Made by a program: the position numbers and the translations under genes
Origin: Myxococcota bacterium
GTDB taxonomy: Bacteria > Myxococcota_C > UBA6777
NCBI GenBank assembly: GCA_023150835.1
Contig: JAKLKB010000039.1
Coordinates: forward strand, 1-46,101
Length of the DNA: 46,101 nucleotides
Reading direction: 5' to 3'
In this document: positions 32,966-41,550 of the stretch, piece by piece
Numbering within the stretch: position 1 is the first letter of the stretch
Layout: every line of letters starts with the position of its first letter
The notes under the pieces: generated by a model
The model's input: the letters and a program-made list of their open reading frames with translations, nothing else
Database searches by the model: none
What the model was told of the DNA's origin: nothing

Positions 32966-33271
32966 ATGACACAACAGACGGAATCCAAACAAAAAAAACC
33001 TTTGCTTCGCCGCGTTTTTCGCCTTGGTATGGCCCTCAGCGGCATCGACACCATGCGCCAGATCGCCCGTCCCCTCGCTCAGATCGCAGCCAACAACCTC
33101 GAACAAGGATTGCAACTTCAACAAGCCCTCTGGGCGCGCACCGCTGAAGCCCTCCAATCCTCACAAGAAGCCAGTCTCCATCATCTCCGACGCATCGCCG
33201 AGATCAACACTCGCCTCACCGAAACGCTGCGCGACAAGATCAAAGGCATGGCCGATCCCGGTACACACTAG
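32966..33271 (+). CDS. Small phasin-like helical protein
   Basis: 101 residues with a basic N-terminus (KQKKPLLRRVFRLGMAL) and a long amphipathic helical stretch (IAANNLEQGLQLQQALWART). Its length and composition suit a small granule-binding protein. No SD is obvious; a G-run hairpin (about 32921-32943) precedes it, and an F1 element begins 2 nt after its stop. Its place between phaR and phaC is the main support for the function. Confidence 0.6.
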   Translation: MTQQTESKQKKPLLRRVFRLGMALSGIDTMRQIARPLAQIAANNLEQGLQLQQALWARTAEALQSSQEASLHHLRRIAEINTRLTETLRDKIKGMADPGTH

Positions 33272-33272
33272 G

Positions 33273-33384
33273 ACGAAATCCGTCTATTGTGTCAACACAA
33301 CGTATCGGGGAAGCCCCCTGTAGCTGTCCAATCACAGGGCGTCTCCGCGCTCTCCTTCGATCACACATCACTCGGATTTCGTAT
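33273..33384 (+). repeat. F1 MITE-like element, copy d
   Basis: Begins ACGAAATCCGTCTATTGTGT and ends CATCACTCGGATTTCGTAT. The left half is diverged and its core hairpin is degraded. It is followed within a few bases by F2 copy 3, so the phasin-like gene and phaC are separated by two elements back to back. Confidence 0.7.
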
Positions 33385-33387
33385 TAT

Positions 33388-33525
33388 GCCGCATTTCAAA
33401 AACCCCGTGTTCGCTGCCCCTCAAGCGGTGCCTTCGTTGGTTTGAAAAACCTCTGATCGCTCCGCCAATACGGGGTCAAGGGGGCGGCTCTCCCTTGCGG
33501 GGTGTGGGGCCGCGCCCCACAAAGA
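33388..33525 (+). repeat. F2 repeat, copy 3
   Basis: CCCCGTGTTCG at the left, GTTTGAAAAA in the middle, AATACGGGG pairing back to the left end, terminal hairpin GTGGGGCCGCGCCCCAC (33504-33520). The strong hairpins could attenuate transcription into phaC (inference). Confidence 0.8.
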
Positions 33526-33592
33526 CAGAACAATAGAGACAAACTGAACTCTTTCCAAGATGCCCTATCGACGGACGAAAAAGGAGTCTTGC

Positions 33593-34675
33593 TTGCTCAC
33601 GATCTTCAAAAAAGCGACCCATGCCTTCGGCCAAGCGGCCTCTATCCTTGGCGAAGAAGCCCGCAATCTCGGTCGCCGCACACGCAATAGTGCGCGGCTG
33701 CTTCGCACGCCCTACCCGATGGGCGTGACACCTTATGATGTCGTGTTGCAACGCAACAAAATGAAGCTGCTCGCCTTTCACCGCCTCGGCCCTGAACGCG
33801 AAACCACCCGTCGTCCCGTCCTGATCGTCCCCTCCCTAATCAATCGCTACTACATCCTCGATCTCCAAAAAGGCAAAAGCTTTGTCGAATACCTTTCTCA
33901 ACAAGGCTTTCCTGTCTACGTCATGGATTGGGGCCGTCCCGGTCCAGAAGACGCAGAAGTCGACTTTTCGGAGATCGTCGACTCTTTGATCCACGCTGCT
34001 GTACGCAAAGTTTGTGCGTTGCACCATCAAGAAAGCGTCCACCTGATCGGCCACTGCGTCGGCGGGCTGCTCACGCTTACCTACGCAGCCCTTTATCCCG
34101 AGCGCGTCCGCACCCTACTCAATCTCACCACCCCCGTCGATCTCCGCAAAGGCGGTATCTTGGGGCGTTGGACCTCTGGCGAATGGATGGATCCTGACCT
34201 TGTGGTCGATACCTTTGGCAATGCCCCTTGGCCCCTGCTTCAAGCATCCTTTCAGATGCTTGTCCCCCTCGGTATGTTGATGCGCAACGTCTGGATCTAC
34301 GAACAACTCCCCAACGACAATCTCATCGAAAACATCCGCGCCATGGAAACATGGTCCAATGACAACGTTTCCATCCCGGGCGCTTTTTTTCGCAGCTTTA
34401 TTCGAGATCTTTATCAGAAAAATGCCCTCTACGAAGGAACCTTCTCGCTTAACGGACGCCGAGTGGATCTGCGCAGCTTGCGTCAGCCCGTGATGAACAT
34501 CTCATGCCAAGCCGATCACATCGCCCCCCCCGAAAGCGTTGCAGCCCTCAAAGACCTCCTGCCACACACGCAGGATATCGCGATCCCGGGCGGCCATGTC
34601 TCCGTCGTCGCCAGCTCGCGTGCCGTCAAGACTGTCTGGCCGCAGATCCGCCAGTTCTTTGAAGACGCGGCCTAG
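33593..34675 (+). CDS. phaC: Poly(hydroxyalkanoate) synthase, PhaC class III-like
   Basis: 360 residues from TTG 33593, which has AAAAAGGAG 6 nt upstream; ATG 33560 has no SD and would add 11 residues. PHA synthases join hydroxyacyl-CoA into polyester at the granule surface. The lipase-like box GHCVGG gives catalytic Cys155, with Asp308 (CQADHIAPP) and His335 (GGHVSVV), a spacing close to the class III enzyme of Allochromatium vinosum as I recall it. Length also fits class III, which needs a PhaE partner; none is certain here, but the two helical proteins nearby are candidates. Other PhaC blocks are PVYVMDWGRPG and DNLIENIRAMETWSNDN-like. Confidence 0.92.
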   Translation: MLTIFKKATHAFGQAASILGEEARNLGRRTRNSARLLRTPYPMGVTPYDVVLQRNKMKLLAFHRLGPERETTRRPVLIVPSLINRYYILDLQKGKSFVEYLSQQGFPVYVMDWGRPGPEDAEVDFSEIVDSLIHAAVRKVCALHHQESVHLIGHCVGGLLTLTYAALYPERVRTLLNLTTPVDLRKGGILGRWTSGEWMDPDLVVDTFGNAPWPLLQASFQMLVPLGMLMRNVWIYEQLPNDNLIENIRAMETWSNDNVSIPGAFFRSFIRDLYQKNALYEGTFSLNGRRVDLRSLRQPVMNISCQADHIAPPESVAALKDLLPHTQDIAIPGGHVSVVASSRAVKTVWPQIRQFFEDAA

Positions 34676-34757
34676 TCCCTCGAACGCATCGATGCTGTCG
34701 CTTCGGTGCGCCCTTTTGGACCCCAGCGATCATCCCACAGGATGATGGGAGAAACCC

Positions 34758-35897
34758 ATGCTTGAATCACTTGGACTTTTCGGGCTACCCTTCGCATGGT
34801 CACGCGAGATCGCCAAATGGACCCGCACACAGATCCACCGCCACGAAGTCTTTTTGGACAACACCCTGCTCAAAGAACCCGCCAAACCCGCGTGGAGCAG
34901 CCCCAACAAGATCGTGTGGGAACTGCCTAGCCTGCGCCTGCGCGACTTTAGCGAAGATCCCGAAAGCTCGGACATCCCGACTCTTTTGATCAACCCGCAA
35001 GTCAACAGCTCCTACATCTGTGACTACGCCCCGGGACAAAGTCTGATGATGACCCTGCGCGAACAGGGCCTCAAACGCCTGTACGCCGTGGACTGGAAGA
35101 GCGCAACGCTCGAACGTGCCGATGAAACCTTGGATGATGCACTTTGGGCTTTGCACAGCGTGATCGATCATCTCGGTGGCCGCGTGCGTTTGATCGGCTT
35201 GTGCCAAGGCGGATGGATGTCTTTGATGCTCTCTGCCTTATTCCCCCACAAGATCGACAGCGTCGTGTTGGCGGCTGCCCCCATCGACTTTCACGCAGAA
35301 CCCGGCGTGATCAACGTCCTCGCACGTTATGTCTATCCCATGGCTTTCTACGAAGCCCTCGTTGCGATGGGCGGCGGCATCATGCGCGGAGAGATGATCA
35401 GCACAGGTTTCAACAATATGCGACCTTTTGAACGCTACGTCCTCAAATACATCGACCTCTACGCCCACATCGACGATCAAGACTACGTCGCACGCTACCG
35501 CGAACTCGACAACTGGTACGCGTTGGCCCAACATATCCCGGGGGCGACTTACCTGCGGATCGTCAAAGAACTCTTCAAAGAAAATCGCATGGTTTGCGGC
35601 ACGATGATCTGTTGTGATCGCCCGCTCGACTTGAAACATGTCACTTGCCCCGTCCTCATGATCGCCGGTCTGCGCGACCATATCACCTTGCCGGGTCAAC
35701 TCTTTGCAGCCGAACAATACGTCGGCACACAAGAAACTTATCGCTTTACCACAGACGCCGGACATGTGGGCGTCTTTATGAGCAAACGCGCCCTGCGCGA
35801 TGTCTGGCCCAAGGTCGTTGCGGTCCTTCAACAAACCTCTCACGCAACCCAGCCTCCGGCACAGATGATCACCGAACCACCGCGCTTTCAAGCCTAA
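34758..35897 (+). CDS. PhaC-like alpha/beta hydrolase, second synthase paralog
   Basis: 379 residues from ATG 34758, with GGGAG 6 nt upstream, 82 bp after phaC. It has a synthase-type nucleophile box, GLCQGG (Cys149), with Asp307 (LRDHITLP) and His336 (AGHVGVFMSK). Sequence outside these blocks differs clearly from the upstream PhaC (for example PQVNSSYICDYAPGQSLM). A Cys rather than Ser nucleophile argues for polymerisation over depolymerisation. It may be a divergent synthase, or a partner that modifies activity or specificity. Confidence 0.82.
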   Translation: MLESLGLFGLPFAWSREIAKWTRTQIHRHEVFLDNTLLKEPAKPAWSSPNKIVWELPSLRLRDFSEDPESSDIPTLLINPQVNSSYICDYAPGQSLMMTLREQGLKRLYAVDWKSATLERADETLDDALWALHSVIDHLGGRVRLIGLCQGGWMSLMLSALFPHKIDSVVLAAAPIDFHAEPGVINVLARYVYPMAFYEALVAMGGGIMRGEMISTGFNNMRPFERYVLKYIDLYAHIDDQDYVARYRELDNWYALAQHIPGATYLRIVKELFKENRMVCGTMICCDRPLDLKHVTCPVLMIAGLRDHITLPGQLFAAEQYVGTQETYRFTTDAGHVGVFMSKRALRDVWPKVVAVLQQTSHATQPPAQMITEPPRFQA

Positions 35898-35918
35898 ACC
35901 CTAACCGAGAGATCGGCG

Positions 35919-37184
35919 ATGCAATCCAACACCTCCTTCGTCCCTTTTGCTTGGCGTCCCTTTGGGATCATGTCTTGCTTTTGTCTGTTTTCGCTTGGCT
36001 TCTTTTTCTTACAAGGATGTCCCAACGAGACGACAAAAACTTGCTCCCAAGACACCGATTGCCCCTCCGGGCAGATCTGTAAACAAAGCCGTTGCGAAGC
36101 CACCAGCGCAGGATGCAGCACAGACAAGGATTGCCCCGCTGAAAAACAATGCGTCCAGCAGATCTGCAAAGACAAACAACCTGCTTGCCAAAACAACAGC
36201 ACCTGCAAACAAGGCGAAGTCTGCCTCCAAGGTCGCTGTCAACCCCAGCTTTGCACCGATGATCGCAGCTGCCCTGCTGGACAACGCTGTCAAGGCGGAA
36301 GCTGCGTCTCTTCCGAGTCTTCAGAGGAGATCACCCCCAACGAAAAACTTCCCAACGACGGCGGAAGTGAACCCATCCCCGAATCCACTTCCGACACACC
36401 GCCCACCGAAACCACCTCCGAGAACACGCCCGATACGACGCCCGTTTGCGTCCCCAACCGCAACGGCATCATCGAACGCAACGAGCTCACCTTCCGTATC
36501 GGCGCAGCCATCAGCTACACCGCTGCGGGAACCGAAAGCGCCCCTGTGGATGTCGACTTGAAAGGCACCCAAGGCACCGACGGCATCGTGACGTGGGACT
36601 TTAGCAAAAAATTTCCCGACGATAGCCGTGAAATAGATGAAGTCTTGCCCTACAAAGGCCAATGGTTTGAAGGCGATATCCTTGATCCGATCCCCGAATA
36701 TACCTCTATCCTGACACGAAATTATCCTCTTGTCGGTGTCATCCTTGCGGCGTATCGGCCCACTCCTGACGCTCTCCAGATGCTCGGTTGGTACTCCCAA
36801 GAAAAAGATCGCGCCAAGGTCAAATACAACCAACCCGTCGAGATCCTGCAATTCCCGCTCAAACTCGGCGACTCTTGGCTCAACAAACCCACCGCCAAAG
36901 GCTCCTTTCCCAAAAACTTGACCCTCTATAGCGCCAGCGAAGACTACGAATTCAACGTCGACGCCAAAGGCAAAGCCAAACTCCCCGCAGGAACCTACGA
37001 TGTCTTGCGCCTTCGGATGAAGTTTAGCCAAACACAAACCCTACCTGCTTTTGCGAGCCTTTCACGCATCACTTACTTCTTTATCGCAGAGTGTTTTGGC
37101 ATCGTTGCCCGCGTTGATAGCAAGCTCTACGAAAGCGACGAAAACTTTACCAAAGCCAGCCGCCTCAAACGATTGAGCGACTAG
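35919..37184 (+). CDS. Cys-rich lipoprotein with EF-hand-like NRNGIIExxE domain
   Basis: 421 residues. The signal peptide ends in the lipobox LQGC (Cys34). Residues ~40-130 hold four Cys-rich repeats of the form CxxDxDCPxGQxCxxxxC. A Thr/Glu/Pro-rich spacer (~135-170) leads to a ~240-residue domain starting CVPNRNGIIERNELTF, a calcium-site-like motif. This last domain is shared with the lipoprotein at 40192-41079 (WDFxK, PxxILQFPLKLGDSW vs PVPLLRFPLRDGKEW, AECxGxIARxxS). The gene begins 21 nt after the PhaC-like gene. Function unknown; probably outer membrane. Confidence 0.82.
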   Translation: MQSNTSFVPFAWRPFGIMSCFCLFSLGFFFLQGCPNETTKTCSQDTDCPSGQICKQSRCEATSAGCSTDKDCPAEKQCVQQICKDKQPACQNNSTCKQGEVCLQGRCQPQLCTDDRSCPAGQRCQGGSCVSSESSEEITPNEKLPNDGGSEPIPESTSDTPPTETTSENTPDTTPVCVPNRNGIIERNELTFRIGAAISYTAAGTESAPVDVDLKGTQGTDGIVTWDFSKKFPDDSREIDEVLPYKGQWFEGDILDPIPEYTSILTRNYPLVGVILAAYRPTPDALQMLGWYSQEKDRAKVKYNQPVEILQFPLKLGDSWLNKPTAKGSFPKNLTLYSASEDYEFNVDAKGKAKLPAGTYDVLRLRMKFSQTQTLPAFASLSRITYFFIAECFGIVARVDSKLYESDENFTKASRLKRLSD

Positions 37185-37218
37185 CTTTCGATCACACCCT
37201 GAGCCGATCTTGGATGCC

Positions 37219-37331
37219 ACGAGATCCACCCGTTGTGTGATCGCAAAACGTCGGGGTAGCAAGATGTGGCTGCCCAACAACAGGGCGTCTACGCACGACC
37301 CGACGATCACACATCTCTCGGATCTTGTATT
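37219..37331 (+). repeat. F1 MITE-like element, copy e
   Basis: Begins ACGAGATCCACCCGTTGTGT and ends ATCTCTCGGATCTTGTAT. Most of the 175-bp gap between the lipoprotein and the hydrolase gene is this element, and its right end stops 28 bp before the hydrolase ATG. Confidence 0.78.
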
Positions 37332-37359
37332 ACAGGTGTTTTCCGCTGTTGGAGCCGTG

Positions 37360-38334
37360 ATGCCCGTCTTTTTTCGGTATCCTAAGTGTCTCTTGATGCC
37401 GCTCTTTTTCGTTTTACTATGGTGCGGATGTATGCCTTTTCAGACGCAGCCAGTGCGCTCTGGCCTTTCGTCCAAAGACTTTGTACGGATAGGAGATCCG
37501 CAGCGCAAGATCCGAATCTACGAGCGAGGAAAGCCCACCAGCCCAGCGATCGTGTTTGTTCATGGCTACGGATCAGCGGGCCTGATCTGGTTGCCGTTGA
37601 TGAAGACGCTTGAGCAAGCAGGTTATTATTGCCTTGCGATGGATCTTCCCGGCTTCGGCCTTTCTGACAAGTACGCAGGAAACTACGACACAAACTACAT
37701 CGCCGATCAAGTCGCTGAGATCATGCAGAAAAAAGGCATCGATCGCGCCGATATCGTCGCCCATTCTTGGGGAAGTTCGGTCACGCTTGCGTTGGCCTTG
37801 CGTCATCCCAAAAAAGTCCGTCGCATCGTGATCAACGCAGGTTGGGTGTACAGCGCTCAGATCGTTCCTGTCTTGCGTTGGTCAAAGATCCCCGGGATCG
37901 GCGAGATGATCTACTGGCTGTATTACCGCGAGCGACCGGGGGAAAAGTACGCTTCTTCTTTCTATGACCCTGATCGGATGGTCGATATGGCCGTGATCGA
38001 CAAGATCAAAGAAGCCCTCGATCGTCCCGGGGCTTTGGCGGCGGCTCTCGCCGTTGCGCGAGGGATGAAATTTGCCGACAGCGAACGCCGCTACAAGACG
38101 CTGCGCCATCAAACGCTGTTGCTGTGGGGCAAACAAGACCGTGTCGCCTTACCTTTCTACGGACAACGCCTTGAGGCCGACCTCCCGAACGCGCAACTGA
38201 TCTTGCTCGATCGGTGCGGCCACATCCCGATGCTCGAACGCCCTTATCTCGTGCATCGCTATATCCGCAGTTTTCTTGGTCCTGCCGTGGTCTTGGCACA
38301 GCCCGAAGATCCTTCCCCCCCCCAAAAACCCTAG
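37360..38334 (+). CDS. Alpha/beta hydrolase with exported, possibly lipidated N-terminus
   Basis: 324 residues from ATG 37360, with GGAG 5 nt upstream; the frame stays open into the F1 repeat, which is not coding. A hydrophobic N-terminus (LLMPLFFVLLWCGC) suggests export and perhaps lipidation at Cys24. The fold is a classic alpha/beta hydrolase: oxyanion segment VHGYGSAG, nucleophile Ser136 in AHSWGSS, acid near LLWGKQDRVAL and His in CGHIPMLERP. Relatives include carboxylesterases and epoxide or C-C hydrolases; substrate is not predictable. Confidence 0.88.
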   Translation: MPVFFRYPKCLLMPLFFVLLWCGCMPFQTQPVRSGLSSKDFVRIGDPQRKIRIYERGKPTSPAIVFVHGYGSAGLIWLPLMKTLEQAGYYCLAMDLPGFGLSDKYAGNYDTNYIADQVAEIMQKKGIDRADIVAHSWGSSVTLALALRHPKKVRRIVINAGWVYSAQIVPVLRWSKIPGIGEMIYWLYYRERPGEKYASSFYDPDRMVDMAVIDKIKEALDRPGALAAALAVARGMKFADSERRYKTLRHQTLLLWGKQDRVALPFYGQRLEADLPNAQLILLDRCGHIPMLERPYLVHRYIRSFLGPAVVLAQPEDPSPPQKP

Positions 38335-38377
38335 AATTGGGCCTGTAAGCATGCTTATTCTTTTAGGAGCCACGCCG

Positions 38378-38512
38378 TTGACAAAAAATCCCCACGTTCG
38401 CGGCACTTCAAGCGGCAGGGCTGTTGGTTTGAAAAACACCTGTGTACTCCGCCAATACGGGGTCCATCGAGCCGCGCTCTATGGCGGGGCGTGGGGCAAT
38501 GCCCCACAACGC
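38378..38512 (+). repeat. F2 repeat, copy 4, inside a coding region
   Basis: CCCCACGTTCGCGGC at the left, GTTTGAAAAACACC in the middle, AATACGGGGTCC, terminal hairpin GTGGGGCAATGCCCCAC (38491-38507). It is open in the frame of the downstream barrel protein. Confidence 0.8.
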
Positions 38513-40180
38513 AAACCCCATCTCGCCGCTCCTCTGCTTTTGCGATCGTTTCTCGTACTTGCGCTTTGGCTTGGGCTGCACGGCCTCACCCATGCCGCAG
38601 GTTCGGATGGTGGGGCGATCTCCGACCCACGCGGCCAAGGCGACCCACCCCATCGCTACGATCCAGCCCTGTCTGCGATGCCGATCCATTTCTCGATCCA
38701 CGGCTATTATCGGATGCGTTGGACCCTGCTTAGCGGCCTCGATCTAGGTCGTGGCCCCACACCTTCGAGCGGCACAACGATCTTTCCCAAACCCACCGAT
38801 GGCAGCCTGATCAACACCGCCGATATGCGCTTTCGCACCGATCTTTCTCTTGAGATCGGAAGTACCGTCCGCGTCTTTGCCCGTGTAGACGGCCTCGACA
38901 ACGTCGTGCTTGGTTCTACGCCTGAAGGTCTCCCCCGCAACAACCGTGTCCCACAGATCGTCGCAACCACAGGCCAACGCGCCCCTTCTGCCGGCCAAAA
39001 CAACGCCCTCGACAGCATCAACTTGCGCTGGGCCTACGGTGAAGTCCTGTTGCCGTTTGGTTATCTTGCCGTCGGTCGGATGGGTGCGCTCACCCCTTGG
39101 GGGTTGGGCCTGCTCGTCAACCCCGGAAATGCGATCGATGACGATCAAGGCGATGTCGCCGACCGCATCGCGATGGGCTTTGCGCTTTTCGGACACCTCT
39201 TGCTTGTTGCGTACGAGTGGAGCGCAAGCGGACCCACCCTGACCATCCCAAGCAATGCTTCGGTCGATCAAGATCCACGCGATAACGTCCAATCCATCGG
39301 CATCGCGATCGCAAACTACGATCCACCCGATGCCCTCCGCCGCAAACTCAACGCAGGGCAAACCGTGATCAACTACGGCGTAATCTTTTCCTACCGCTGG
39401 CAAGATCGCGATATCCCCGCACTCTACGCCCCAGACGGCTGGTCCGAAGACCAACGCATCCAACGTGGCGACCAAGTCTTGCGAAAAGCATGGAGTGTCG
39501 TGGTCGACGCTTGGTTTTTGCTGCGCACACCTTGGTTTCGCCTTGAGATGGAGGGCCTTTACGCCCAAGCCGAGATCGGCAATGGCTCCCTTGTACCGGG
39601 TGTTGCGCTGACTCTGCCCATCACCTCGCAACAACTCGGCGGCGTAGTCCAGTTCGCCTTCTCTCCGCCCCAAAGCATCTGGGGGATCGGTGCAGAGATC
39701 GGCTATGCTTCGGGCGACAACGCTCCCGGCTTTGGCGTGACAGCCCCCCTCAACCAGATCCGCACCCAACGCGGCGATCTCGACGGCCCGCAGATCAATT
39801 ATCCCAACGATACCACCTCCAACAACCTACGCTTTCACCCCAACTACCGCATCGATCTGATCTTTTGGCGGCGCATCCTTGGCCAAGTGACGGACGCCTT
39901 CTACACCAAGCTTGGCGGTCATCTCGATATCACACCGCGCTTGCGCTTTTGGGCCTCTGTCCTTTACTCCCGCGCCATCGAAGCCAACAGCACACCCGGC
40001 GGCGTTCATGATCTTGGAGTCGAGATCAACACCGGCCTACGCTACGATTACGATCACGGCTTCCAGATCCGCACCACCTTTGGCGCTTTCTTCCCACTCG
40101 CTGGGCTGCGCAACAACGAACTCAACCTCGCTCCTCAGCCTGCCCTCGCCCTCCATACAGTCCTTGCCTACGTCTTTTAG
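38378..40180 (+). CDS. Outer-membrane beta-barrel protein, TIGR04551-like; F2 repeat in its 5' end
   Basis: 600 residues from TTG 38378, which has AGGAG 8 nt upstream. ATG 38351 has no SD. A third option, TTG 38540, starts an ideal signal peptide (RSFLVLALWLGLHGLTHAAG) but lacks an SD. Codons between 38378 and about 38510 coincide with an F2 element, adding ~45 unusual residues before the signal sequence. The rest has many alternating strands and ends in LHTVLAYVF, an outer-membrane C-terminal signature. It resembles a Myxococcota family of ~500-600-residue barrels I recall as TIGR04551. Substrate unknown. Confidence 0.82.
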   Translation: MTKNPHVRGTSSGRAVGLKNTCVLRQYGVHRAALYGGAWGNAPQRKPHLAAPLLLRSFLVLALWLGLHGLTHAAGSDGGAISDPRGQGDPPHRYDPALSAMPIHFSIHGYYRMRWTLLSGLDLGRGPTPSSGTTIFPKPTDGSLINTADMRFRTDLSLEIGSTVRVFARVDGLDNVVLGSTPEGLPRNNRVPQIVATTGQRAPSAGQNNALDSINLRWAYGEVLLPFGYLAVGRMGALTPWGLGLLVNPGNAIDDDQGDVADRIAMGFALFGHLLLVAYEWSASGPTLTIPSNASVDQDPRDNVQSIGIAIANYDPPDALRRKLNAGQTVINYGVIFSYRWQDRDIPALYAPDGWSEDQRIQRGDQVLRKAWSVVVDAWFLLRTPWFRLEMEGLYAQAEIGNGSLVPGVALTLPITSQQLGGVVQFAFSPPQSIWGIGAEIGYASGDNAPGFGVTAPLNQIRTQRGDLDGPQINYPNDTTSNNLRFHPNYRIDLIFWRRILGQVTDAFYTKLGGHLDITPRLRFWASVLYSRAIEANSTPGGVHDLGVEINTGLRYDYDHGFQIRTTFGAFFPLAGLRNNELNLAPQPALALHTVLAYVF

Positions 40181-40191
40181 GATACATCCGC

Positions 40192-41079
40192 ATGAAACCA
40201 ACACTCTCGCTGTTTGTTTTTCTTCTGCTTGCCTGCTTGATCCTCCCGATATTCGGGTGTCCTGATCCGACTCCCCAAAAAGAGCAGACGACGCAACAAG
40301 ACGGCGCTCCCACCGAAGAGATCACCACCCTCCCCGATGATCCACCCGAACGATGTGTCGGAAACAACGACGGGATCATCGAACTCAAAGAAGTGGCCTT
40401 TGTGGTCGGCGCAAGCGTCAACGTCTTGCGCAACAAAGCCGGAACCACCGTCCAAGTCAATCAACAAGGCAACCGAGACAACGAAGGCAACCTTGTTTGG
40501 GACTTCCGCAAACTGCCGCTCGATCAAAAAGATGCCGTCCGCACCGTCGATCCCACAGGAAAGTGGTTTTTGTCCGACTTTCCCGATGCCACGCTCTTGA
40601 TCCCCATCGTCTACCAAGGCTTTTCAGGCATCTCTTATCAAGTCTTACGAAAGACTCCGACGGATCTTCTGCTCGATGGCATCGTCTCCGATCTCGAACA
40701 ACCCGAGCAAGAAAAGATCTCGCTCAAATACGAAACGCCCGTCCCCCTCCTGCGTTTCCCTTTGCGCGATGGCAAGGAGTGGATCGTCGTCTCCAAAGCC
40801 AAAGGCAGCGTCGCAGGACAACCTCTCACCTCCACAGACACCTACCAGATCCGCGTCGCAGGCCGAGGAATCCTCAAGATCCCTGACATCGAGTTCCAAA
40901 ATGCCCTCCGCATCGAGATATCTGTTCAACAGCGTTTGCTCGGTGGCAACAGCCGTACAATTTACCAGATCCTCTATATGGCCGAATGCTACGGCGAGAT
41001 CGCACGCATCGAATCCGTCGAAAATGAAAAAGATCCCGCCTTTACCCAAGCCTCTCTTGCTCGCTTCCTCACCTTCTAA
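40192..41079 (+). CDS. Lipoprotein with CxxNxDGIIExxE domain (paralog of 35919-37184)
   Basis: 295 residues from ATG 40192, 11 nt after the barrel gene. The signal peptide ends in the lipobox IFGC (Cys23). After a Thr/Gln/Pro-rich spacer, the domain starting RCVGNNDGIIELKEVAF matches the C-terminal domain of the lipoprotein at 35919-37184, without its Cys-rich repeats. Shared blocks include VWDFRK, PLLRFPLRDGKEW and AECYGEIARIES. Close packing suggests co-transcription with the barrel gene. Function unknown. Confidence 0.82.
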   Translation: MKPTLSLFVFLLLACLILPIFGCPDPTPQKEQTTQQDGAPTEEITTLPDDPPERCVGNNDGIIELKEVAFVVGASVNVLRNKAGTTVQVNQQGNRDNEGNLVWDFRKLPLDQKDAVRTVDPTGKWFLSDFPDATLLIPIVYQGFSGISYQVLRKTPTDLLLDGIVSDLEQPEQEKISLKYETPVPLLRFPLRDGKEWIVVSKAKGSVAGQPLTSTDTYQIRVAGRGILKIPDIEFQNALRIEISVQQRLLGGNSRTIYQILYMAECYGEIARIESVENEKDPAFTQASLARFLTF

Positions 41080-41121
41080 CTCCCTCGCAACTGGCTTGTC
41101 AGAGACGGATTTAACCTAACG

Positions 41122-41173
41122 CCTATGGGGGCAGCCCCTACGTTTTGCGATCCACCCCCTGCGGATCTCGTAT
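41122..41173 (-). repeat. F1 element, half copy f
   Basis: Only half of F1 is present: GGGGGCAGCCCCTACG...GCGATCC...GCGGATCTCGTAT. It lies in the gap 41080-41343, which otherwise holds the duplicated upstream region of the small Cys-rich gene and no further gene. Confidence 0.6.
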
Positions 41174-41343
41174 CACCACTCTGCCGCCGAGACAGGCGCG
41201 GATGCTGTTTTTTTTGCCCGCTGCATCCTCCTGATCGATGCGAATTTCTCTCGCTTGCGCTTTTGCCAAAGATATCCTACGCTGTGGGGACTTTGCCGTT
41301 GTTTTTGGCTGCCCTCGTTTCCCTGCACCGCGTAAGAGAATGT

Positions 41344-41535
41344 ATGCGAACTACCCTTTGGATCTTGCTTGGCTGCTTTGCGCTCTCGCCAACAGCCCAC
41401 GCACAACCCATCTCGGACTGCGCTCAACGATGCGCAAAAGACTGTTTCCAAAAAGCCGATTCGACCGACCCCTGCGCGACCTTGCGCTGCTCGGTATTCT
41501 GCAAAAAAACTTCCCGACGACAAACACTTCGATGA
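41344..41535 (+). pseudogene. Truncated copy of the small Cys-rich secreted protein
   Basis: 63 residues beginning MRTTLWILLGCFALSPTAHA. It matches the first ~63 residues of the 164-residue protein at 43028-43522 (signal peptide, DCxxRCxKDC, ATLRCSVxCKK), then stops after RRQTLR. The distance to the next ATG is 207 bp against 509 bp in the other copy, consistent with an internal deletion of about 302 bp. The SD (AGGAGG in the intact copy) is also degraded here to AGAGA. It is probably a decaying duplicate. Confidence 0.75.
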
Positions 41536-41550
41536 ACCAAGAGGACGGCC

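Noticed and set aside
38744-39769. 341-residue minus-strand reading frame
   Set aside because: Antisense shadow of the outer-membrane barrel gene; no SD or motif.
41125-41343. N-terminal extension of the truncated Cys-rich ORF
   Set aside because: It crosses an F1 half element and a non-coding leader; the signal peptide starts at 41344.
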